DNA from: Rhynchonema sp. JSB1_4
Lineage: Eukaryota > Nematoda > Chromadorea > Monhysterida > Xyalidae
Length of the DNA: 64,000 bases
Direction: 5' to 3'
Assembly: GCA_030248065.1 (NCBI GenBank)
Contig: JASAMV010008818.1
Span: forward strand, 1 to 64,000
Shown here: piece after piece, positions 28,501-40,500 of the stretch
Layout: each line of letters begins with the position of its first letter
How positions within the stretch are numbered: the stretch's first letter is position 1
Notes under the pieces: generated by a model
What the model saw: only the letters and a program-made list of their open reading frames with translations
What the model was told of the DNA's origin: nothing
The model's database searches: none
Program-made: the position numbers and the translations under genes

Positions 28501-31500
28501 CAATTTGGACCGATCTGTGCAAACGACCGACCGGAATGAAACCCCAAATGAGCTGGAGGCCAAGTGGTACATGGATAATTTACTTTTTTTTCTGCCGGTC
28601 AGAACGCTTTCCAATATCCCCTGCTGCCCTTCCTATGATTATGTCCTGAGCCCTTTACCTTTGGTGAACAATAAACTTCAACTGGGGTCTATCCAGTCAT
28701 AATCTCGCACGTTTCTTGGCTTGAACGTTCTGGAACGCAATGCGCAATCACGGCTTAAATTTAGGTAAAAAAAACAAGATTGAGATAAAATCCTATCTCC
28801 ACCTTGTGTATGCAGGTGCGCGTGCTCGACGCCAACGACGAACATCCGTACTTTATCTACCCTGATTCATCAAGTTCAACATCCTATCAATTCACCGTGT
28901 CCGAACGTGCATCGCCCGGCACAGTGGTGGGTCGCGTGCTCGTTCGAGACCGGGACCTGCCACCAAATAATCGCACTTGGTTGTATGTGTTGGATGGGGA
29001 TGAGCAAGGTTGGGATTCGTTTTTGGATTTGGAGTGATGGTGCTGTGGATTTTTAACCTCCGTCCGCCTGCCCGCGTCGAAAATGGGGGTTTGGTGCGGC
29101 CCTGTTTTGTGTCCACGGGACTTTTTTGTATTGAGCAGTCTATGTCGAGATTTACTGATCCCACCCCCACTGATTTCGATCCGCGTATCGGTTGTTGCGT
29201 GGATATAGAACTTTTTCGCCGATTGAAGTTAGGCGTAAGTGCAAAGTCTCGCTGCAGAACTCGAATAAGTGTGCTTATGTGCACGGCACTAATATTCCAT
29301 CACAAAATACACACAGGCGTGTTCGGTCTCCGCAACGACGGCGAGTTGTATTTACGTTCAACGCTGGATTACGAGCGAATCAGTCAACATCGACTGACCG
29401 TTGTGGCCACAGACGGGGTGCACACGAATGAAACATTAGTGCATGTAGTGGTGACGGATGAGAATGATAATGCGCCCAGATGTGAAACGGTAAGGCAGCG
29501 GGGTGGGGGCCGAAACATTTTATATTCCTCGTGTTGCCAGCTTCAGCCACTTTTCGTGCCAAAGAGGTGCGAAAGCATGATAAAATAATTTTCGGAAATG
29601 GAGAAATATGAAAAATGAATTACACATAATTTGAAAAGAAATTGGAAAAAATAAAAGCCAGATTCGTTTTTATTCCGATGACGCGTTTTCGAATAAAATG
29701 GCAAGCCACCACACAGAACCATCTGAAACATGAATTCACATATCAAACACAGGAGTTTGCCCACGTGCGCTTTTCCGAGTCCACGAGGATGGGCAGCGAG
29801 GTATTCGTGTTCCTAGCTGACGATCTAGACACAAACGATGGCCAGCCGTTAGCGTACTCCGTGTCTGGCACCGGAAAGGAAGCGTTCAATATCAAACAGA
29901 ATGGTGAGGGGACGTTTTGATACATACAGTTCGGTGACGAGTCAAACTTGGTGGTCGGATTGGGTTGGCGTCTGTATTCCGACCTTTGTTGAGTCACAAT
30001 GTCGTGGTTGTTTATCGAACCAACGTCAAAGTTGTTGTTTCATTCTTAGCGAGAACTTACACGCTTTTTAACCTCAATATATCCGGAAATCGAAAACTCT
30101 TCTAAAAAAGCTCATCCAATCTGCAGGCGTGTTGGTATTGTCCTCGCCACTGGATCGTGAGACGCAGTCCAGCTACACGCTGACGTTGACTGCGACGGAT
30201 GTTGGCGGCAAATCGTGTGAAACATTAGTCGAAGTAGAAGTGCTGGATGAGAATGACACGGCGCCGAAGTTTGAGCAGTCGTTGTATGAAATCGAGATCG
30301 CTGAGAATCTGGCAACTGATGGACATTTTCTCATTCAACTGAAGGCCGTCGATCCGGATTTGGGTGCGTGGTTTTGTTTGGCGGTGCGACTTGCGTTTGG
30401 GATTTACATAATTGTGTCGGAATTAACGTCAATTGTAGACAGGCAGTGGTTGATGCACTTGAATTTTCAGATTACTAGAGCTGTTATTGTCTAGAATACG
30501 GAAATTTGACATTTTGTAGCACGAATTTCCATTCAGATGGTCAACACACTTGTCATCAACGCTGCCCAATGTCATGCACTGAATATATAGGGCTGCTCGA
30601 CGATTTGCGTTAACGACTAAACAATTAGCCGTCGGACACGTCTAATCTGAATCGTTCTACTACAACAAGCAAAGCACCAAGCGCAAACAGTTCACATCTG
30701 AATTTTCACGTACACACGATAATTTTGCAGGTGCCGCCGGTCAAGTGAGCTACGCGCTCAAACCATCGCTTGATGACCAGATGGTGAACGTTCTTGACAC
30801 ATTCACACTCGATGCGTTGACAGGTCGGGTATTGCTGTCGCTTTGTGCGCTAATTGTAAAATGGTTAACGGGAGTCTCTCTCTTCCCATGAAATGTATTC
30901 TCGAGTTTGTCAAATTTACCACAAAAACTATAAACAATGTTTCAGGCGCTCTAACAGTTCGCCGTGCGTTGGATCGAGAGACGAGGGAATGGTACAACAT
31001 GACCGTAGTGGCCACGGACAAAGGGGACAAGCCCTTGTCGTCAAATGGTAAGGAGGCATATATGTGGCAATTGTGACCTTTAAAAAGATGATTCTTTGAT
31101 TTTTTGTTCAGCCTCAGACTATTGGATGGCGCGAGTGACTTTCTAAGTTTATGTAGGGTGAAACATTTGTGGCTCAAGAGAAGTCAAACAATGTTATCTG
31201 GCAGACCACCAGACCAATTATCGGGTTGGCCCAGTTGCACGAATGAGTGATCCATGTCAACTACTCTACAATCAGCCAAAATTGCAGCAACGATTTCGAT
31301 CCACGTGCTTGACGTCAACGACAACCCGCCAGTATTCGAACGCGCCAAATACAGTGAACGCGTGTCGGAGAATGTTGAGAAGGGCTCCCTGATTTTGCAA
31401 GTCAATGCCGGTTGGTGTCATTATCAGTTAATTTGTTTACGTTTGTTGTGATGATTTGAGTTTGAAATGGAATGTTTCCCCGAGCAACTGCATCTAAACA

Positions 31501-34500
31501 ATGCTGTTTCACTGTTTCACATCGTAAACAGCCATCAACCATCTGGGTTGAATTTTCGAAGCGGTGTAAGCGTAAATGTTAGTTGGGTGTAAAGGTCGAC
31601 ATAAGCTTGGTCGAAAGCTCGGTCGGTGTACGCTGGGCGTAAACGGAGTGAAACATTGCCTGCTGTTATGGTGGAATATTTCATGTTTACACCGAACTTA
31701 CACCGACCGAGCTTTCGATCGAGCTTACGTCGACCTTTACGCCCAACTGATGTTTACGAACATACCAGTCCGTCTGTTTCAGTGAGTCTGGACGCGCACG
31801 AGAACGCCAAAATTCGCTATCATCTAATCGCCCCCGAGCCGGTCATGCAGCTGTTCTCGATCGATAAAAATACTGGTGAGTTAGTTGTCATCGGAATCAC
31901 GAATGCTCTTCACTGTTCTACGGGTGACTTGGTGCATGCTCTTGTTTGTATGCATTTTTTGTTTTCATTTCATCGATTTTGTTTTTATCTGATTAATTTT
32001 CGCAAATCGCTCACAAGCACACCCTGTTTTAAAAGGATCCCACAACAATAACATAAACACAAGTACAGGAAAAACAGCTAGTGTGTATACTTGGAGTGAT
32101 TTCGGTCACCCGGATGCTTATCGATTCAAGCCAGTCTTACAAGCGAATTAGATCGAAATTTTACAAATTATAATATTCCATGTCAATTAAACACGTAACA
32201 GGTTGTTGTGGTGTTGAAGTATCCGCGATCTGTTTAACAAGGAGATAAGATCGCTGCGCTCAGGCCTGAAATATTAGAAGAGTCATGTGGTAATTTCACC
32301 AAATTTGTAATAGTTTGAATGTGGTGAAGAAATAGTCCTATTATTTAAAATGTTTTCAAGCGTACAGATTAGTGGCTTGGCTTCTTGAAGTCTACAACCC
32401 TTCCCCTCAACCGCAAAAATGTGCTGGTGCGTGCTAGGTGCGATTCATTGCAAAATGGTTGAGCCGTAGCATCGTGTCATAGTTTGCTTGTCGTACGACG
32501 TTGTTTATGAGGGTCCGCCAACGTGCTTTTTCTTTCCGCCCCTCCTCACGAAATGCGACGCCAATGACTACGGGGGTGTACGATCAACGTCAACCACCTT
32601 ACAATCAGCTGCGACGAGGTGCAGGTGCAGGTGCAGATGTGTGCCGCGCGTGTGCTTTATGACAGGCAGGCGCAACTGACCGGCACCTCCTCCTTATGCA
32701 TCTTTTTATTATTCAACGAATGCAGCGGCGTCTAACATCAACATTGACTCTGGCTGCTGACGCCCTAATCGCAAAGGGGGCGACAGTCGACGACTTCGTG
32801 TCCAGATCACGTGCGGACCGGCGTTGTCGTCTAGCAAGTCGTCACGGTCGGCGAGCACCTCGACTTTGATCAGACGACTGAATGGGTCTGCAAAACAAGG
32901 GATTATGAGTGTTTATGAGTGGTATGTACCTATATCGAACTTGGACCTGTCTTGGACACGTGACATTTTTCACGATAGGACGGATACGAAATTATTACTG
33001 GATTCCACGGATTTCGACATTTGTTCGCTGACCCAAAATGAACAGCGTTTACGCTGATCGAAATAAGAAAAGGCGCCAGCAATTTTCTTAAATATCAGTG
33101 ACTTAAACGATCACCATTGACGCAGCACTGTGTAAGCGGCCCGCAAGGAATACGGTAAAATAAGAGCAGCATTTTTTGTGCATCAATGATGCCGTGAGAC
33201 GATAAGCGTCAAGCATTCTACAATTGGCGATTGAGATACGCACCGTTCCAGAATAAACTGGCACTGCCCAGATGCGCGAAAACGCCCAAGATTAGCGTAA
33301 TCAGCAGCTTTTGATGCATTTTTTCGAGATCTTATATATTTATATTTTGGCTGTCAGCACCCGTTCATTGGGGATGTGAACTGAAAATTTGTCGTTTTTA
33401 TATTTTTTATTCACCGTGCACAGTAGCATAAACAAATTTGTCACATGAAGCATGGTACTGCACTACTTCCGACCGACGAACTGTGGCTTAATGCTGAGAT
33501 TTTTGTCAAAGGCGTGGCGACCTGTACAATTTTAAAAGGTCTTAAACTGACAGCAAACCGGGTTGTACGAGAGAAGGCAGGTGTCATAGGTGCCTGTCGG
33601 GCTCAGGGTTCTGATACAGGACTATTACAAGAACATGGTTGAAATCAATCTGAATCTGAAACGCATGATCTTTTTCTGAGTTGGTCTGACACGAGCGGAT
33701 TTGCTGTGCCAACCAGTGTTGCGCGCATACAGCATGTAGCTGACTATGATTGACAACTGACGAACTTTGATCGAACAAAGAACACAATCAGACACCATGG
33801 GCCGTATCAATTTTGAAGACAAATCCACTGGCATGGACTTGGTATGGGCATACCAAGGCAAATTTTGCTTGAGCTGCCTTTTGCGGCAGGGTTGGCGCAC
33901 TAATTTCCAAGTGTTCCTCTTCTGCAAATCAACGACTGTTACGCTCGTCGAACTCTGTCGCAAAATACAGCTCAACCGAAATTCGCCAATGCCTATGTTT
34001 GTCAAAGACCATCCCTGTGGATTTCCCTTCGAAGTTGATGCACGGCTCCACATGACTCGCAGGTGTACAGTAGTAAACCTTGTTTTTCAAGCTGACGAAG
34101 AACTTTGATTTTTTTCCAAATTGGCTTGATCTCACTGGTTACAATCACCCTGTACTCTCACCGAAACTGACCCCGGTTTGACCAAGCCAATTTCAACCGC
34201 AGCAGCAAATCTTCTGAACTACACCGTAAATCAACATACAATTCAAGAGCACAAACGCTCCAGCGTGGGATGTGACTTCATCACAAAACCGATGACCTAC
34301 AGCAATGAATAACAGAAACAACAGCATTACAAAAGCGAAACAGCAACAGATGAGCAGAAATTTTCAAACCCCCGCGCGAACATATGGTCGCCTGCGGGCG
34401 AAGCTTTGGAGAAATCTGAAGTTGACCGGATCGAGCGCACTCAATTGGACCATGAACAAACTGAGATTGATACATAAGATACAGCTGACTGTGATAAGTT

Positions 34501-37500
34501 CTTGGGACCTCGGGTGGGTGGTTAAGGAGAAATTTCTGGGTGTTATTCTTATTGTATCTCTGGATTACTTTGCGTGATGACGCCCTCACTGACAGAAGCT
34601 CAGAATAATAGTAATGGTAACGTACTGTGCTTATTCACATGAAAAAGTTGGGGAGGGTGCCCACGCTTGACATTCTATGGTTACTCCTAAAGTATAGACC
34701 AGACGATGGTTCCTGCTGTCTCTGTCTGAAAAACGTGCTTGTTTATCTGACACCCCACACCGAACCACGAATTGTAGTTGATATTAGGTATACCTTATAG
34801 GCTATAGCGGACAGCTGAACATCTTTCATGTCATCTGAGACACGAATTAATAACAGTTTGCTTCGGCGATTAATTTTTAACGATCCACCCGGAAAGCACG
34901 ACACAAGTGGTGTTATTGCTCCCAGGACGCAAAAACCACACAAAAAAAAAAAGAAAACACAACCGGGGGGACAACGGAAATGAAAATAGTTACAACACTG
35001 GTTATAACAAAACCACAGCAAAAAAAAGCTACAAAAAGCGCCAAGGAGAGAGAAAGATCACGGACATCAGGACAGATCACAGGACATGTTAGCAGAACTG
35101 AAAATTAGCATTAATCCCGTCCCTCAAACACAAATGTCGGGCTCAGAGGGCGCAAATAGGGATCAGTCCATATTGTCAACAGTCCATAACAGTTGGCGGT
35201 TGGGATCCTCACCCTACCACCAAGCGACGGGCGCGCCCCAGGCACAAAAAAGCGATATCCATCTCGTTGACCGCATCCGGACGCGGTGGCGATAGAGCCT
35301 CACGACACAAGTCGTTAACAATGAACTGTAAAGGTCACCATGAATGTCTGGTGGTTAATTAAAAAAATGGAAACTGCTGTAAAACTACATTATGTTGTTT
35401 AGATGCTTGTAAACACATTATACAGTATTTCTGTTGCACTCAAAACAGGGAGCTCGTTGTCAGGGTACAGTCAGGGTTTGTTTTTGCAAGTAGGACGTGC
35501 AGTTTGTGAGTAAAGTTTCAGTTTGGCAAGTAAATTTTTGGAACACTTGCCATTTGGCATGTGAATTTATGGTTTCTTACCATGTGCCAAATGTTTCAGT
35601 TTGGCATGTATCGTTTTGACAAGTAACTTTTTGGTATACTTGCCACGTGGCAAGTAACGAAATTTCAAAGAATAACCTTGGTTACACTATCCCACCACCG
35701 ATGCCGTTCCAATGGCAACGTCACAGAAATGTAATTTCCGGAATGTTGGGCATGAACAAAGCCGATACTAGGTAGAACGGAACCCGCACGTGGGCAGCAC
35801 TCCAACCATACGTTCTTTCGATCTCAGGATTCCCACTTTTTGTCCCTTAGGAACACGAAAAACAACATATTTTCGTCAACACCCTGAGGTTTTTGCTTGA
35901 TAACAAAAAATTATGGGATTGGATACGTCAGGCACACCCTTTAAAGTCTTGAAGCTGACACGCCGCAACAAACAACGAGCGCACGAAAACACATTAGCTT
36001 GAGAACTGGACACAGACGCACTTAATCGCATTGTTCATTGTAGTCGTCCTCATACATTTCCCTTTCTTTTTCAGGCAAGATCACTCTTACCGGCCAACTG
36101 GATTACGAATCGCAACAACTATACACGTTTCAAGTGGAGGCTGTCGATTCAGGTATTGACCTCTGGTGTAGTATGAGTCGCATGTGGCTATGAATTGGTT
36201 GTTGGGGAATGCTCATTGGCATAGTGTGATGACAAGAGTGACAAGCCACGTTATTAAAGGGTGTGTGGAACGTCACCAAACACACACTTTAAGACATCAC
36301 GGAGTTGATATTGCTTGCAAAAAATCGCATCGTCCAGATTGCTAAATTGCGAAAGGGCGGGTTACTCTTGGAGTAAAGTGAAATATCAGCGCCAAGTTTG
36401 GCTCTTCAATCAATCCGGACCGAGACAGGGAGCTGGTCGTAAATCTGATTCCGATATTTGATGCTACTCTAAAAGTAACCCTGTAGTTTTCGCGATTTAG
36501 CGAGTGTGAAGACACGGTATTTCGAATGCACTATCAACTCGGTGCTCTCTTCCACTCAAGAAAATGGCACATTACCGGAGTTTTCCACTCAAAGCCCCGG
36601 GGGCTGCAACCGGAAATGGGTGGAAAACAGACCCTCCGACCAAAAAAAAATCTTAGAACATCGGGGGCCTACGAATGCATGTCACGTAAGTGGGATGACC
36701 TACGAAATCAACGGCATGTTACATACAGTCAGTGACCTACAAATTCGCGGCACCTGAAAATGAGAGAGAAAACTTTTGCTCTTTTTCTCTCAGTTGCGAA
36801 TCTCAATGTTAGTAGATATCGTGCCGGGGCATTCAATTTTATTCGAAGTGAGAAACAAAGGCCAAACCCAACACGCAACTATAGTAATCGCAAAACCAAT
36901 CACGCGCGCACACACACAGGCACGCCACCGCTGTCGACCAGTGCGCCAATTGAGATCAACATCATCGATGAGAATGACAACGCGCCCAAGTTCACACAAC
37001 AGAGTCAGACGGCGCTGGTGCCTGAGAATAGCGAGATTGGGTTCGATGTCACGCAGGTGACGGTGATGCTTCATTCGGTTGTCAATTGAATACATAAGTG
37101 GGGATGTTTTCGCTAAATGGCCTCAGCCGTGGCAACGCCAGGCACCTGCATCAGACTCAGTAATTGGATCGGCAGCTTCGTTGGGCAAGTAAGATTCTGT
37201 GTTGAAGATATTTAGAAACGCAAGAAGTACCACTAATTTTGACCAGCCCAGCGTAAACGTTCCTTTTAACTGTCAGGGTGGAACTTTCTTTTTTAGAACT
37301 ATGGGACGGTCTTTCTGATCAGTAAATATCGAATTACGCAAAGGCCAAAACTATGGCCCAAAATATTTACACTGCTGGGATCATTATAAAGAGAGTCTCA
37401 TTGGTCACCCTTATTTTTGCAGTTACTGGCCCATGATGCAGACTCTGGTGCTAATGGCGAAATTGTGTACACTTTGTCGAATGCCAGTGCGCACGCGAGT

Positions 37501-40500
37501 GCACTGTTCGACGTTGTTGACGACGGACGACTGGTTGTCAGTGGACCGTTGGATAGAGAAACGGTAGGTCGAATCTATTCCAGTTTGTTGAGTACTTTTG
37601 CTAATTTGTGCTATGACTTGAAGTCCCAATTGATGCATTTTCGATCAAGTACGTCACTAGTTGGCCATGATGTTTACCAAAGTGACCAGCTTGCAGTTGT
37701 GTGGGCTGCTTCCACTTTTCAAGAACAGAGCGCTGAGTTGGGCATCATGTGCGCCAAAAAACACCGCAAGTGCATCGTCCATCTACCGTCTCATGAGACG
37801 ACATGAATAAACATGCACAATTTCCCTAGATTTTGTTTTCAAAATATGCCGAAAGATGTAAAACCGTAACAGGGCTTCTCATGAGCGGATGGATGGACTA
37901 TACATACAATCTAGTTTGTCCTGCAAAACCAACCGCACTGATCCACACGCCTGTCTCTGCCAAAAGTATCCAATCCTGACCATTTACAGATGTCCCAGTA
38001 TCGTATCATAGTGGACGCGTGCGACCGTGGCACGCCCGAGCCGAAATGCAGCAGCGCCGTTGTGTCGGTGACGGTGACGGATGTGAATGACAATGCGCCC
38101 GTCTTTGAACTCTGCAACTTCAACACCACCGTCAGGGAAAGCGCACGTATCGGTGAGTGGCTGAATGATGTTTCAGACTAGTGATTAGGTTATAAAGCGT
38201 TTTGAAAAACGGTAGACACCTCATAATTGATATAAAAAGACCGGAGAGCAATCACTGACTTTGTTGGTCAGATGAGTTTTTGTCGATACAATAAAGACTC
38301 AACAGCGGGAACAAAACAGTAATGGACTTCCATAAACCCAGGCATTGGCCTCAGGCTTGAGTTTAACTTACTTAACTTGAAACTTACACGGGCCAATAAC
38401 AAACCATTAAACACACAACAAACATCCCTTCAATCCGCCCCTGTTTTTTGTTTCAAAGCCGTTGCAAGGTCCCGCTGTTCTGACGTCCCTGACACGGACT
38501 CCCGTGCAAATGACGTTCAACCATGATTATATACAACCGTTCACTCCCCGTTTTAAAAAACACCCAGTTTTCTCATAAAAAGCATGATGTTTTACTTACT
38601 TATCGACATTGCAACAGTAATACAATCTACAATTTATTAATTTTTTAAATAATTTTTTTTTAAAAAAGACAATGTTTTCTTTTAAAATTTATCATTTTTA
38701 CTAAGTGAGTTTCACATGGCGATTGTGCTATTCGGCTGACGAGCGGGGGGCACAACGTCACGCCGATGGTCTCGAATACCCCGCGAAACCTAGGCGTAGA
38801 CAGGACTCCAAATTAATTTTTTATTTAATTTGCTAAATACAACAGTCACACAATGCTCTCGCATCCCTAAATATGTGTGCTGCAGGCTACGAGATTCTCT
38901 CGGTTGCCGTGTCGGATCTGGACGAGGCGCCCCACGCCGGACCGTTTACGTTCACATTAGAGGGTCCCGGATCTGATCACTTCTCAGTCAGTCAGGACGG
39001 GGTAGTCAGCACCAAACAAAAGTTGAAATACGAGCAAATCGGCGTCTACCTGTTGACGGTGAGTTCGGGTTGTGGGGCGTGTGAATATTTCGTCCGCTTT
39101 TGAAACATCACGAATGAGCGAGTCACGGCTACGCGTTTTGAACGATTGTCCACCATTGGCCAATGCTATTGGCTTGGCTCAGCATGACACACATAAGGTC
39201 ACAATGCTCGAACGTTGTCGTGACATCAGATGGCAGGCTGACTGATGTGACACTCGCGATTGACCTCGTTGTAAGGACCGGACAGAAATCAGCACGTTCG
39301 CGTAACACAACACAACCAACCAGAGTTGTCAACAAACAACATGCCAATCATTTTAAGTGCAGATATATGGAATACAAAATATGCTTTTTGAAGCTAGCGT
39401 TTGTTTAGGCTTAAAAGTTAGGCGTGGACATCTGTACCATGGAGCCATGGCCCCTGTTGCCTCCCCCCGGATCCGCCCTTGGTGGGAATTCAATTTTTTT
39501 CTGTATAAGTCTATGCACTTTTGGTCGATTTTGGCTGATTTTTAGCTATTTTGAACCAAAAAATGGTACTTTCAGGGAATATTTTGGAAAAATTGGGGAG
39601 GGACGGGACCCCCACCCCCCAATCGCAGCACTGCCGCTTGGTTTCTTACTTGTTGGACGTAGCATGGCAACCGAAAACAACAGGTCTCGTCCGATAATGT
39701 CACTATAACGAGAGTGGACTGTGTACCAACAATGCACTTCAGGTGCACGCCCGCGATTCCGGCACGCCGCCATTACAATCCGAGTGTCCCGTCACGATCA
39801 AAGTACTGGAGGAGAGCAAGTACGCGCCCGTCATACACCCGATGCGCGTACAGATCATATCGTATCTGGGCGAGTTCCCCGGCGCCACCATAGGACGTGT
39901 CAAGGCAACTGATAAGGTATTGATGGCGTCAATTTGAAATTACATTCAGACATTTTATAATTTGTGTTTTTTGTTGTTTTTTCGAGTTATGAAGATGACC
40001 ACATGTCGGCTATTTTGACTGTTTCACGAAAGATTAATGCAAACGTAAAATATTTTTCTGTATTGATTAGAGGAGTTGGTTTGGTTGACTGTGACGCACT
40101 TTGGTTTGGTACGTTCAACTGACAAACTACGTCACACGTTAACGCGATCCCTCAATGTCAGTGGTGTGTCAAGCGATCTCTCGTATCATACCCTGTATTT
40201 TTTGCAGCATTTGCATAAAAAGTGCGAAATGTTTCAACGTGCGCCTTTTTTTGTTCCGTGAATAAAGTGACAAAAATCAACCAAGAAACTCCCTGTCACA
40301 GGACGAGCGCGACGTGCTGGTGTTCGGTCTGGTGCACGAACCGGGCGCAGACCAGGACCACCCAAAGTTCGGCATCGACCCGCAAGACGGCACCATCGTG
40401 GCTGCGCCCGGACTGAATGTGGGCACGCACACGTTGAACGTGAGTGTCACTGATGGAAAGTTCGTCGCGTTTGGAAATGTGGAGGTCGAGGTTGGTGGGG

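Larger units (their letters stand above)
31876..36074 (+). other. 4.2-kb cadherin intron, largest resolved, hosting a nested antisense gene
   Basis: The splice is well supported: exon 46 ends FSIDKNTG and exon 47 starts KITLTGQLDYESQQ in matching phase. The intron contains a two-exon peptide-precursor gene on the minus strand (32709-33319), an inverted-repeat element (about 33790-34052) and a direct-repeat stretch (35440-35665). The intervals 34053-35440 and 35665-36074 show nothing I can name. Confidence 0.8.
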
